Assembly (NCBI RefSeq): GCF_001907675.1
Contig: NZ_MPNT01000008.1
Span: 124,001 to 188,000 of the forward strand
From: Mycobacterium paraffinicum
GTDB taxonomy: Bacteria > Actinomycetota > Actinomycetes > Mycobacteriales > Mycobacteriaceae
Direction: 5' to 3'
DNA length: 64,000 bases
In this document: piece after piece, positions 9,193-17,620 of the stretch
How positions within the stretch are numbered: position 1 is the stretch's first letter
Layout: each line of letters opens with the position of its first letter
The notes under the pieces: generated by a model
Databases searched by the model: none
What the model was told of the DNA's origin: nothing
The model's input: only the letters and a program-made list of their open reading frames with translations
Position numbers and translations under genes: made by a program

Positions 9193-9818
9193 TGGAGTTG
9201 GCGATGTTCCCGCTGGAGTCGGCGCTGCTGCCCGACCAGGAGCTGCCGTTGCGGATCTTCGAGCCGCGCTACGGCGCGCTGGTCCGGCATTGCCTGGACA
9301 CCGGCGACCCGTTCGGCGTCGTGCTGATCTCGCGGGGGCGTGAGGTCGGTGGCGGCGAGGCGCGCTGCGACGTCGGGGTGTTGTCCCGGATCGCCGAATG
9401 CGTCGACCACGGCGCCGGCCGGTACTCCTTGCGGTGCCGGACCGGGGAGCGGATCCGGGTCTGCGCGTGGCTGCCCGACGATCCCTACCCGCGGGCGACG
9501 GTGACCCCGTGGCCCGACGAGCCGGGTGAATCGGTCACGGCCGCCCAGCTGGTCGAGGTCGAGGACAAAGTGATGGCCCTGTTCGAGCGGATCGCCGACG
9601 CGCGCGGCGTGGCGTTGCCGGACCGCACGCAGCTGCTGGGGGAGGACCCGGCCGCCGAGCCCGGACAACGCCTGTACGCGTTGGCCTCTCGCATCCCCAT
9701 CGGCACGGCCGACGTCTACGCGGTGCTGTCGGCGCCGTCGGCCGGCGAGCGCCTGGCGGCGCTGCGCGAGGCGGTCGAGGCTCTCGCCGAGGTGGTGGAG
9801 TTTCAGCTTTCCGAATAG
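9192..9818 (+). CDS. LON substrate-binding domain protein (Rv0434)
   Basis: A 208-residue stand-alone LON N-terminal domain protein. Typical features are MFPLESALLPDQELPLRIFEPRY at the N-terminus, FGVVLISRGREV, and the closing GERLAALREAVEALAEVVEF helix. There is no AAA or protease domain, so it is not Lon protease; such proteins may bind substrates for other systems, but no function is established. It overlaps the GCS2 gene by one base and is followed 16 bp later by the LLM oxidoreductase, so transcription may run through. Confidence 0.85.
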   Translation: MELAMFPLESALLPDQELPLRIFEPRYGALVRHCLDTGDPFGVVLISRGREVGGGEARCDVGVLSRIAECVDHGAGRYSLRCRTGERIRVCAWLPDDPYPRATVTPWPDEPGESVTAAQLVEVEDKVMALFERIADARGVALPDRTQLLGEDPAAEPGQRLYALASRIPIGTADVYAVLSAPSAGERLAALREAVEALAEVVEFQLSE

Positions 9819-9834
9819 TTCGACAGGGGACTAG

Positions 9835-10857
9835 ATGAAGGTACATCTGCAGGTCGACGGCTCACCGGTGGACGCGACGGCGAGCGCCGCCGACATCGCG
9901 GCGACGGGCGCCGACGGCCTGTTCACCTTCGAGGGCCAGCACGATGTGTTCTTCCCGCTGGTCCTCGCCGCCGGCACCACCCGCCTGGACCTGATGACCA
10001 ACGTGGCGATCGCGCCGCCGCGCAGCCCGCTGCACCTGGCCCACGCCGCCTACGACCTGCAGCTCTACAGCGGGGGGCGGTTCCGGCTCGGCCTCGGCTC
10101 GCAGGTGAAGGCCCACATCGAAAAGCGTTACGGCAGTAAGTGGGAGCGGCCCGCGGCCCGGATGGGCGAAACCATCGCGGCGATCAAGGCGATCTTCGCG
10201 GCCTGGGAAGGCCGCGCCCGCATGGACTTTCGCGGCGAATTCTTCACCCACACCATCATGGCGCCCAACTTCAATCCCGGGCCCAACCCGTTCGGGCCGC
10301 CGCCCGTGCTGCTGGGGGCGTTGGGCCCGGTGATGACGCGCACCGCCGCGGAGGTCGCCGACGGGCTGCTGGTGATGCCGTTCAACAGCGCCCGCCACTT
10401 CGCCGACCGCACCATCCCCGCCGTCCGCGAGGGCCTGCGGCGCTCGGCGCGATCCGCCGAGGACTTCGAGATCATCGTGCAGGCCATGGTCGCCGTCGGC
10501 CGCGACGAGGCCGACCTGACCGCGGCGACCGACGGTGTGGCGTCGCTGATTTCGTTCTACGGCTCGACGCCCGCCTACCTGCCCGTGCTCGAGGCCGAGG
10601 GCTGGGCCGACGTCCAGCCCGAGCTCAACGCCCTGTCCAAGCAGGGCCGCTTCCCCGAGATGCGCCGGCTGGTCAGCGACGAGATGGTGGCGCGGATCGG
10701 GATCGTCGGCACGCCCGAGGAATGCGCGCGGCAGATCGCCGCCCGGTTCGGCGAGCACGCCGCCGAGGTGTGCTGCTACTTCCCGGGTTACACGCCGGCG
10801 GCCGCGGACGTCGCGGACCTGATCGGCGCCCTACACCGCACCCCGGCGCTGCGATGA
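9835..10857 (+). CDS. LLM-class (luciferase-like) flavin/F420-dependent oxidoreductase
   Basis: A 340-residue single-domain protein of the bacterial luciferase-like monooxygenase superfamily. Visible family patterns: a TIM-barrel start with ADIAATGADGLFTFEGQHD, TTRLDLMTNVAIAPPRSP, GGRFRLGLGSQVKAHIEKRY, PPVLLGALGPVMTRTAAEVADGLLVMPF and GIVGTPEECARQIAARF. In mycobacteria most such proteins use coenzyme F420 rather than FMN; cofactor and substrate are inferred, not shown. The stop overlaps the ATG of the enoyl-CoA hydratase gene (ATGA). Neither gene is at this position in H37Rv, so they are an insertion in the Rv0434-Rv0435c interval. Confidence 0.85.
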   Translation: MKVHLQVDGSPVDATASAADIAATGADGLFTFEGQHDVFFPLVLAAGTTRLDLMTNVAIAPPRSPLHLAHAAYDLQLYSGGRFRLGLGSQVKAHIEKRYGSKWERPAARMGETIAAIKAIFAAWEGRARMDFRGEFFTHTIMAPNFNPGPNPFGPPPVLLGALGPVMTRTAAEVADGLLVMPFNSARHFADRTIPAVREGLRRSARSAEDFEIIVQAMVAVGRDEADLTAATDGVASLISFYGSTPAYLPVLEAEGWADVQPELNALSKQGRFPEMRRLVSDEMVARIGIVGTPEECARQIAARFGEHAAEVCCYFPGYTPAAADVADLIGALHRTPALR

Positions 10858-11666
10858 GCCCCGACCTCACCGTCGACGTCGACGCGGGCGTGGCGGTGCT
10901 CACGCTCAATCGGCCCGACCAACTCAACGCCTACACCGCCGAGATGGGCGCGCTGCTGAGCCGGGCCTACTCGGACTGCGACGGTGACGACGACGTCCGG
11001 GCCATCGTCGTGACCGGGGCCGGGCGGGCGTTCTGCGCCGGCGCGGATTTCTCCGGCGCGGCAAACCCTTTCGACGCCCCGGGCGAGGAATTCTCGGCGT
11101 CGCCGATCACCCCGGCCGCCTTCGAGCTGCGCAAGCCGGTGATCGCCGCTGTCAACGGGCACGCGATCGGCATCGGCCTGACCATCGCCTTGCAGGCGGA
11201 CCTGCGCATCGTGGCCGACGACGCGAAATACGGTGTGGTGCAGGTCCGCCGGGGCGTGCTCCCCGATTGCATGGCGCACTGGACCTTAACGCAGTTGACC
11301 ACGCTGGGGGCGGCCGCGGACATCCTGCTGACCGGCCGCACCTTCGGCGGGGCCGAAGCGGTGACCCTGGGCATCGCGAACCGGGCGCTGCCCGCCGGCC
11401 AGGTGCTCGACCACGCGGTGTCGGTGGCCCGCGACATCGCGGTCAACGTGGCACCGATGTCGGCGGCGCTGTGCAAGCGGCTGCTCTGGGACACCGCGAT
11501 CAACGGCTACACCCCGCGCCAGGTCGCCGCGCTGGAAACCCAGCTGCACCAGCGGGTGATGGGCACCGCCGACGCGCGCGAAGGGGTCGCCGCGTTCCTG
11601 CAGCGCCGGCCGCCGTCCTTCACCGCGCGGGTGTCCCGGGAGTGGACCGAGCTGCCCGAACCGTGA
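10854..11666 (+). CDS. enoyl-CoA hydratase/isomerase family protein
   Basis: A 270-residue crotonase-fold protein. Diagnostic segments: VAVLTLNRPDQLNAYTAEM, the first oxyanion-hole motif AGRAFCAGADFSG, and the second, KPVIAAVNGHAIGIGLTIALQADLRI. In the position of the catalytic acids the sequence reads VQVRRGVLPDCMAHWTL, which differs from the usual E/E pair, so the reaction may not be plain hydration. ATG at 10854 overlaps the LLM stop by four bases, implying translational coupling. It converges on the TetR gene to its right. Paralogues are common in mycobacteria, so no gene name is given. Confidence 0.85.
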   Translation: MSPDLTVDVDAGVAVLTLNRPDQLNAYTAEMGALLSRAYSDCDGDDDVRAIVVTGAGRAFCAGADFSGAANPFDAPGEEFSASPITPAAFELRKPVIAAVNGHAIGIGLTIALQADLRIVADDAKYGVVQVRRGVLPDCMAHWTLTQLTTLGAAADILLTGRTFGGAEAVTLGIANRALPAGQVLDHAVSVARDIAVNVAPMSAALCKRLLWDTAINGYTPRQVAALETQLHQRVMGTADAREGVAAFLQRRPPSFTARVSREWTELPEP

Positions 11667-11701
11667 CGCGGTGGCCACGCCGGCACCGTGACGATCAGCC
11701 G

Positions 11702-12322
11702 CTATCCGCTGGACCTTGGCCGACGTGCGCGCCGAGGGGGCCGGATGGGCCCGCCGGCCAGCAACTCGGCCAGTGCCATACCGAGGCTGTGCAGGCTGGT
11801 CGGCAGCGAATACGTTCGGTCGACGGTCCAGTTGAGGATTCCCCCGGACAGCGCCCCGACGATGATGTCGGCCAAGGTTTCCGCGTCGTGCCTCGCGCCG
11901 ATCTCGCCGCGCGCGATGCCCTCCTTGACCAGCTCGACGAAGGTGTCGTGCAGCTTGGACCCGCGCTCGATGCCGTAGCCGTTGGTGGCCAGCATTTCCC
12001 CGATCAGCTCGCGATAGGTGTCGCCCGATTCGACCAGTGTCGCGGCGATATCGTCGAATACGCCGACGATGCGCGCCGGGATCGCTTGGTCGGCGCGGTC
12101 GAAGACGACGTCATGCAGGTTGACCAGTCGTCGTTGCGCCAACGCACGGATCATGTCCTGCCGGGTAGCGAAGTGGTTGAAGAACGTTCGATTGGCGACG
12201 TCGGCGCGCTCGCAGATTGCCTCGATGGTGGTGGCCGAGACGCCCTGCTGCAGGAACAGCTCGAAGGCGGCTGCGAGGATTCTCTCTCGCACCTCGGCCT
12301 TGCGCCGTTCATGCCGGTTCAC
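11702..12322 (-). CDS. TetR-family regulator, last gene of the LuxE-LuxC-SDR operon
   Basis: A 206-residue one-component repressor-type regulator. The N-terminal helix-turn-helix is clear (RERILAAAFELFLQQGVSATTIEAICERADVANRTFFNHFATRQDMI); the C-terminal ligand domain is divergent, as usual. Its GTG start overlaps the SDR stop by four bases (GTGA), so it is co-translated with the operon and probably controls it. An upstream extension of this open frame is antisense to the SDR and was excluded. The likely ligand is an acyl-CoA, fatty acid or aldehyde, given its neighbours; this is inference. Confidence 0.85.
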   Translation of the reverse strand: MNRHERRKAEVRERILAAAFELFLQQGVSATTIEAICERADVANRTFFNHFATRQDMIRALAQRRLVNLHDVVFDRADQAIPARIVGVFDDIAATLVESGDTYRELIGEMLATNGYGIERGSKLHDTFVELVKEGIARGEIGARHDAETLADIIVGALSGGILNWTVDRTYSLPTSLHSLGMALAELLAGGPIRPPRRARRPRSSG

Positions 12323-13251
12323 GTTCTGTCGCACAACTTTTCGGAAAGGATCCACCAGTCCGCAGCGCGCGCTTCGTCGTGCGCGTAGGGCGCGACCGCG
12401 TCGCTGATCCCGCAGTCTTCCAGATACAACGCGCCCTTGTCGGCCAGCTCCGGGCTGACTGCGGCCCAGACTTGGGTAGCCGCACCATACTCGGGGGTGG
12501 TGAAGTCGAGGAACCCGTCGGTCGCGTCGCCCCGTCGGGCGGTGCCGCCGGCGGCCATCGTGCGTAGCGCGGAGAAGTCCGCGCGCGACATGTGCCGCGC
12601 CAGCGAAGTGGCCACGGTGCCGGGATGGACAGCGTAGGCTCGGATTCCGAGGCCGCGCAGACGCCGGTCGGCTTCCAAGGCATGCAGGATGTTCGCCGTC
12701 TTCGACGCCCCGTAGGCCACGAACTTGTCGTATTCGCGACGCTCCCAGTTGGGGTCGTCGAAGTCGACGTCGCCCATGACGTGGCCCCCGGAGGACAGGG
12801 TGACGATCCGCGCCGCGCCGGCGGTGGCGAGGTTGGGAATCAGGAGCCGGGTCAGTTCGAAGTGCCCGAAATGGTTGGTGCCGATCTGTGTCTCGAAGCC
12901 GTCGCGGGTCCGCCCGAAGGGTGTGAACATGACACCGGCGTTGTTCATCAACACGTCGATGGCCGGTGCGATGTCGCGGATCGCGTCGGCCGCCGTGCGC
13001 ACACTGGCCAGATCGGTGAGGTCGAGCGCGACCGTCGAGGTCTGCGCGCCGGGCACCTCGGCCGCGACCCACCGATCCGCCTCCGCCAACCCCGCCGGGC
13101 TGCGGGCCGCCAGGATGACGTGTGCGCCGGCGGCGGTGAGCGCTCTGGCCGCCTCGCGGCCCAGCCCGGACGATGCGCCCGTGATCACACATGTCTTGCC
13201 GGACAGGTCGATTCCGTCGATGACCTGACGCGTGGTCGGACGTTGGGTCAT
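12319..13251 (-). CDS. short-chain dehydrogenase/reductase
   Basis: A 310-residue NAD(P)-dependent oxidoreductase. It shows the cofactor motif TGASSGLG near the N-terminus, the NNAGV motif, and the catalytic Ser (VTLSSGGH) and YxxxK equivalent (FVAYGASKTAN). Sequence style is that of the retinol-dehydrogenase/WW-oxidoreductase-like SDRs. It sits between the acyl reductase and the TetR gene with ATGA and GTGA overlaps on both sides. A role in reducing the aldehyde made by the upstream enzymes to an alcohol, or in the reverse direction, is plausible but unproven. Confidence 0.88.
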   Translation of the reverse strand: MTQRPTTRQVIDGIDLSGKTCVITGASSGLGREAARALTAAGAHVILAARSPAGLAEADRWVAAEVPGAQTSTVALDLTDLASVRTAADAIRDIAPAIDVLMNNAGVMFTPFGRTRDGFETQIGTNHFGHFELTRLLIPNLATAGAARIVTLSSGGHVMGDVDFDDPNWERREYDKFVAYGASKTANILHALEADRRLRGLGIRAYAVHPGTVATSLARHMSRADFSALRTMAAGGTARRGDATDGFLDFTTPEYGAATQVWAAVSPELADKGALYLEDCGISDAVAPYAHDEARAADWWILSEKLCDRT

Positions 13252-14705
13252 GCCGGTGCCAGCTGCCAAAGGGGCACCACGACCGCGGGGTCGCACTCCT
13301 CGTCTACGATCCACTTGCACATCCGGCGGATCGGTTCGATGGCGTCCTGCGGCATGGCGACCGCCACGTTACACGCGTAGCCCAGGCTGGTCAGGCGTTG
13401 AGCGCCGAACAACGGCAACGTGTCCCGCAGCTCACGCTTGAGCGATTCGGGGTAGATCCCGATGGTCTGGGTATAGGCGTTGACCGCCGCGGTCACCCTG
13501 TCGATGCCGTCGACCGGGACGATGTTGGCGATCCGCCCGGACAACATCGGCGAATAGTCCACGGGTTCATCGAATTGCGAGACGACGATGGCGCCTTCCC
13601 GCCGTTCGCCGCCGATCACGCGGTAGAAGTCCTCGGCCATCCGCGAGGCATCGACGTGGTCCAGCAGCTCGCGGTTGGGGTAACGCGGTGGGGTGCTGAC
13701 AACCGAGGGCAGCGCGATAAGCTCGTCGTAAATCAGTTCACCGAGCCGGTTCGCGTTGGCCAGACCCGCGGCGTCGGTTCCACTGAGCACGTAGATCACC
13801 CGGGCGTTGGCGCACCCCTCCTGATTGGCCACGCCGATGTCGGTGGCGGCCCGGCGGGCCACTTCGCGCATCACCTGCTCGCTGTCGAAGGCCTCGCGAC
13901 CGATGATCGTGGCGCTGCGCTTGGGGTCCAGCGCAATGAGTTCCAAACCGGGCTGGATATACCGAGTCACATGTTTAACCGATGCCAAGCCGCCCCAGGC
14001 CACGATCTTCTCGATGTGATGCGGCTGATAGAGCTTCTCTTCGACGGTGAGGTCGCCGCCCTTCCAATAACCGACCACAAGGTGCTTGGTGATCGGGTGA
14101 TCCGGGGCGATGTCGGCCAGAGTGCGGGCGATGGCGACGGCGGTGAGGGGATCGTTGGACGGCGCCTTGATGATGACGTCCGATCGGGTGATGACCGACC
14201 GCAGGATGGTCACCGCCGAGACCAACCCGCCGTTACCCGCCGGGATGTGCAGGGTTCTGGCACCGAAGGCACGCACCCGCAGGTCACGACCGTCACGCAG
14301 CCTGCGCGTGACCCACCCGTTCAGGTAGTCCAATCCCACCTGCGTGTCTGCGATTTCGATGACGTTGTCCCGCGAGAACAGCGGCCCCAGCACGCGGTAG
14401 CTGTTCTTCAGCATCTCCGCCGGCAGCACGTTGGCGACCAGCGAGGCCTCGTAGGCCTCCTGCAGGTGGTCGTTGGTCTCGAAGTTCAGCGCGTCACCCA
14501 GCGCCGCGAGCACATCGAGGATCTCGTCGAAGCCGAGCGCGTAGAGGTCGCTCATCTGTGCGGGGCTACGCAAGGTCAACCGGTCGACGTGCTTGGTCAT
14601 GTCGGGCGCCTGGAACTGTGCTGCCCCGATGCGAGTATCGAACGGGATCAGGTCGTCGGTGATGACGCGGCCGCGCAGGAAGAGCGGGACGGTGTAGGCG
14701 ATCAC
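13248..14705 (-). CDS. LuxC-like acyl-CoA/acyl-protein reductase
   Basis: A 485-residue protein of the LuxC acyl-CoA reductase family, related to aldehyde dehydrogenases, that would reduce an activated acyl group to an aldehyde with NAD(P)H. Supporting features: a HIPAGNGGLVSAVTILRS nucleotide-binding segment, IIKAPSNDPLTAVAIARTLADI, AWGGLASVKHV, and the putative nucleophile Cys298 in NQEGCANARVIYV, the position of the LuxC active-site cysteine. GTG at 14705 overlaps the stop of the LuxE-like gene (GTGA); its own stop overlaps the SDR start (ATGA). LuxC next to a LuxE-like protein strongly suggests a fatty-acid reductase pair. It is not in the H37Rv order here. Confidence 0.82.
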   Translation of the reverse strand: MIAYTVPLFLRGRVITDDLIPFDTRIGAAQFQAPDMTKHVDRLTLRSPAQMSDLYALGFDEILDVLAALGDALNFETNDHLQEAYEASLVANVLPAEMLKNSYRVLGPLFSRDNVIEIADTQVGLDYLNGWVTRRLRDGRDLRVRAFGARTLHIPAGNGGLVSAVTILRSVITRSDVIIKAPSNDPLTAVAIARTLADIAPDHPITKHLVVGYWKGGDLTVEEKLYQPHHIEKIVAWGGLASVKHVTRYIQPGLELIALDPKRSATIIGREAFDSEQVMREVARRAATDIGVANQEGCANARVIYVLSGTDAAGLANANRLGELIYDELIALPSVVSTPPRYPNRELLDHVDASRMAEDFYRVIGGERREGAIVVSQFDEPVDYSPMLSGRIANIVPVDGIDRVTAAVNAYTQTIGIYPESLKRELRDTLPLFGAQRLTSLGYACNVAVAMPQDAIEPIRRMCKWIVDEECDPAVVVPLWQLAPA

Positions 14706-16114
14706 AGCTCCACCCCTTTCATGAAGTCAACCGCCTCGTTGTGCACCTCATGCGTTGCGGCGCAGGTGATCCGGTCGTCCTCGACCCCCTCCTTCTCGCT
14801 GTAGCGGACGATGTCGCGCTCGAAGGCGACGCTGGCCTGCCCGCAGGGACACCGAGCGTCCCAGTCGATGGTGACTTCGTCGCCGGATATGACACCGCCC
14901 CAGTGGGCGCGCAGCAAGATGTCGTATACGGCCGCACGTCCGGTCTGCACACCGGTGCGAGGAAGCGGCTCGCTGGTGTCGGGATCGAGCACGAACGGAA
15001 TAACCCACGGCGCCACGTGGTAGCGGCCCTCGGCGCAGCCCCAGTGAAAAGTGCTCGACTCCGAGAACCCGTAACCGACCTGGATACGGTCGACGCCGAG
15101 GAACTCCTTGATGACGTCCATGAAGTCGTCCGGCAGCGCAACGCCTTTCATCCCGCCGCCGGTCAGGATCGCCGAGTCGGGGGCGAACACGTCGCGCATC
15201 CCACGTTCGAGGCCGGCCCTGGCGATGTCGTACATCAGGTGGTAGGTACCGAGCATGAACACCCGCTTGCCGCGCAGCTGCTCGGTGATTCGGGCGAAGA
15301 ACGCATCCATGTCCTGGGCCTGACGTGCCTGCATCGCGATGAACTCGTCCTTACGGGCGGCCAGCGCCGGGTCGATCTCGAGCCGGTCGAGCTCGCCACG
15401 CGATGCCGCCGCGCGCATCTTGGAGGCCAGAAACATCAGGTCGGTGTCCACCGCGAATGGGTAGAGGGCGTGGAATCTGCTTTCGTCGCCGCCGGTGAAG
15501 CCGCGCTTGATCATGTTGGCGATGCGCAGGTGACCGAGCTTGCCGTTGGCGAAGTTCGGCCACACCACGTCGACGGAGGGGTTGAGTTCGGCGTCCGTCG
15601 GCTCGCGGCCGAAGGTCTGGAACAGGCAGATCTTCCACAGCGTCATGCCCTCCTCGGTGCCCCGCTTGTCTTTGGGAAGGATCGAGATGGTTCCGGTGGT
15701 GCCGCTGGAGGTGATGACCTCCAGCGGGGTCTGCGCGTCGAGCCGGTCGATCCACTCGTCAATCCCACTGCAACCGACGGTGTCCACGGTGGAAAGGTCG
15801 TAGCTGGTGAGCTTGTCCAGCCACCTGGTCAATAGGTCGAACCGCTTCTTGTCGATGAGCGCCGGCGGATACGACTTGAACGCGGTATGCGAAAACATCA
15901 GCGGCGCAACGTCGTCGAAGTCGTCGAGTGCGCTGATGCCCAGTCGATCCGCCAGCTTGCGGAGCATTTCGATGCTGCGGTAGTGCTCTTGGAAGCGGAT
16001 GCTCATCGCTTGGCGCTGCAGGTCTTCGAGGTCGCGGCGCGCGATGCTGTGCATCCGGGTGTAGGACCGGTCGAAGAAGCCGATCGGGTCATTCATGAAT
16101 TCGGTGACCGTCAT
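14702..16114 (-). CDS. LuxE/PaaK-like acyl-activating enzyme
   Basis: A 470-residue protein resembling acyl-protein synthetase (LuxE) and phenylacetate-CoA ligase-type adenylating enzymes. The phosphate-binding motif SSGTTGT is at residues 136-142, followed by ILPKDKRGTEEG; a second block GYGFSESSTFHWGCAEGRYH and a CPCG motif (Cys422, Cys424) lie near the C-terminus. In the lux system LuxE activates a fatty acid to acyl-AMP and passes the acyl group to LuxC; by analogy this protein would feed the adjacent LuxC-like reductase. The ATG at 16114 (MTVTEFMNDP) is preferred over a longer frame from 16168. It is the first gene of a four-gene operon. Confidence 0.8.
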   Translation of the reverse strand: MTVTEFMNDPIGFFDRSYTRMHSIARRDLEDLQRQAMSIRFQEHYRSIEMLRKLADRLGISALDDFDDVAPLMFSHTAFKSYPPALIDKKRFDLLTRWLDKLTSYDLSTVDTVGCSGIDEWIDRLDAQTPLEVITSSGTTGTISILPKDKRGTEEGMTLWKICLFQTFGREPTDAELNPSVDVVWPNFANGKLGHLRIANMIKRGFTGGDESRFHALYPFAVDTDLMFLASKMRAAASRGELDRLEIDPALAARKDEFIAMQARQAQDMDAFFARITEQLRGKRVFMLGTYHLMYDIARAGLERGMRDVFAPDSAILTGGGMKGVALPDDFMDVIKEFLGVDRIQVGYGFSESSTFHWGCAEGRYHVAPWVIPFVLDPDTSEPLPRTGVQTGRAAVYDILLRAHWGGVISGDEVTIDWDARCPCGQASVAFERDIVRYSEKEGVEDDRITCAATHEVHNEAVDFMKGVEL

Positions 16115-16185
16115 CGCCGTCCCTCGATCCGTTGCTGCTGAGCCGCGAGGCCCACCATAACGGTTCATGCAGAGACAAGCAATAA

Positions 16186-16199
16186 TGCAGTCTACTGCA
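16186..16199. promoter_or_regulatory. palindrome upstream of the LuxE-like operon
   Basis: TGCAGT-CT-ACTGCA: two perfect 6-bp arms around a 2-bp centre, in an AT-rich patch 71 bp upstream of the LuxE-like ATG and just after the stop of the DUF2867-like gene. Size and position fit a TetR-type operator for the regulator encoded at the end of the same operon. No -10 box could be set with confidence. Confidence 0.5.
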
Positions 16200-16201
16200 A
16201 A

Positions 16202-17002
16202 TTAGGCCGTTAGCCTCGCTCCGCCGTGCTGAGGCCACACCGCCGCGCGCGCCATCAGCCGCGGCGCGACGACCCGATGCAGCGGCCCGACGACGGCCCA
16301 GACCGTCCGGGCCCTGAGTCTGCGGCAGTAGTGCACGCGGGTGGTGAGGCTGGCGCGCCGATCGTCGCGGCGGCGCAGCGTCAGCTCGCCGCGCATGAGC
16401 GGTCCGCGCGCCCTCAGCACCAGCTCGTCGGGATCCGAACGCACGATGGTCCAGCCGATGAGGTGATCCGGTGACGAGATCGGGCCGAGGTCAAACCCCA
16501 GGACGTGGCGGTGGATCCACAAGACGGCGCCGCCGCCCGATCCGCGCCCGACCGCGTCGCGGAACGTCTGCTCGGCGGTGCGCGAGTCCCCTTGGGGGAG
16601 CGGCACTTCGAAGACGTCGGTGTAGTCGGCCCGCTCGGCGGCCCGAGCGATCCGGTTCAGCGTCCGCCGGACGACGACGCGGTGGCCGCCGGTGCCGATC
16701 ACGAGCGCCCGGTAAACCTTGCCGTGCACGCCGGGGAAGGCCGCCCAGGTCGCCGAGCGCACGCGGGTGCGGGCGCCGGTCAGGGGCTCCAATTCGAACA
16801 CCCACCGGTACACCGCGAAGGGGTGCCGGCCCTTCAGCGCGAACCGGGCCGGCGCCCGCGCCTCGTCCAGGGTGAAGCCGATCGGCACCGTCGACGGGTC
16901 GCCCGGGTCCCGGCACATCACCCGCAGCAGCGCCGACCACGTGTCAGCGCGCCCCGCGTCAACGGTTATGGCATGCTCATCGATATAGGGTAATCGTTCC
17001 AT
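16202..17002 (-). CDS. DUF2867-like protein
   Basis: A 266-residue protein with the features I associate with DUF2867 proteins: an N-terminal DEHAITVDAGRADTWSALLRV segment, repeated beta-rich stretches (ALKGRHPFAVYRWVFELEPL; ELVLRARGPLMRGELTLRRR) and a basic C-terminus. The START-like beta pattern would suit binding of a hydrophobic ligand, but no activity is known. ATG at 17002 was chosen; the open frame upstream is antisense to the TetR gene. Only 21 bp separate it from that divergent TetR gene, so the two probably share a regulatory site. Confidence 0.6.
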   Translation of the reverse strand: MERLPYIDEHAITVDAGRADTWSALLRVMCRDPGDPSTVPIGFTLDEARAPARFALKGRHPFAVYRWVFELEPLTGARTRVRSATWAAFPGVHGKVYRALVIGTGGHRVVVRRTLNRIARAAERADYTDVFEVPLPQGDSRTAEQTFRDAVGRGSGGGAVLWIHRHVLGFDLGPISSPDHLIGWTIVRSDPDELVLRARGPLMRGELTLRRRDDRRASLTTRVHYCRRLRARTVWAVVGPLHRVVAPRLMARAAVWPQHGGARLTA

Positions 17003-17023
17003 ATAGAAGGACCATACTAGATC

Positions 17024-17620
17024 GTGGCACCTCCGCGGAAGCATGAAACCGATGTGATCCTCGACGCCGCCCGGGCGCTGGTGCTCGACGGCGGGCCGCG
17101 CGCGGCCAGCGTGGCGGCGATCGCCAAGGCCAGCGGCGCGCCCGCGGGCACCCTGTATCACCGGTTCGGCAACCGCGACGGCATCCTGACCGCGGCGTGG
17201 CTGCGGGCGCTGGAACGCTTCCAGGCGCGCGCCCTGGCCGCGGGTGGCGAGACGGCCACGGACACCGCCGTGGCGATGGCGGTGTCCGCCGTCGGCTTCG
17301 CCCGCGAGTTGCCCGACGACGCCCGGCTGCTGTTGACGATCCGGCCCGGCGACCTGCTCGACGACGAGCCCGACGCGGCGTTCCGGGAGACGCTCGCCGC
17401 GATGAACGCGCCGCTGACCGAGCGGATCGCGGTGTTGGCCCGGCAGCTGTACGGCAACAGCAGGCCCCGGTCGGTCGACGCCGTCGCGCGGGCGGTCGCG
17501 GACCTGCCCTACGCCGTGGTCCGCCGGCACGCTTACGACGATCCGATGCCGCGCTGGCTCGAGGACGACGTCGCGGCGTCGGCGCGGGCCGTGCTAAGGA
17601 GCTTTGGCGAACGCCCGTAG
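17024..17620 (+). CDS. TetR-family transcriptional regulator
   Basis: A 198-residue regulator with an N-terminal helix-turn-helix (VILDAARALVLDGGPRAASVAAIAKASGAPAGTLYHRFGNRDGILTAAW) and a typical variable C-terminal domain. GTG at 17024 opens the frame only 21 bp from the divergent DUF2867-like gene, which it presumably controls. Within that gap the short direct repeats CCATATAG and CCATACTAG (16999-17019) are candidate contacts. The last 27 bp overlap the 3' end of the AAA ATPase gene tail to tail. Confidence 0.88.
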   Translation: MAPPRKHETDVILDAARALVLDGGPRAASVAAIAKASGAPAGTLYHRFGNRDGILTAAWLRALERFQARALAAGGETATDTAVAMAVSAVGFARELPDDARLLLTIRPGDLLDDEPDAAFRETLAAMNAPLTERIAVLARQLYGNSRPRSVDAVARAVADLPYAVVRRHAYDDPMPRWLEDDVAASARAVLRSFGERP

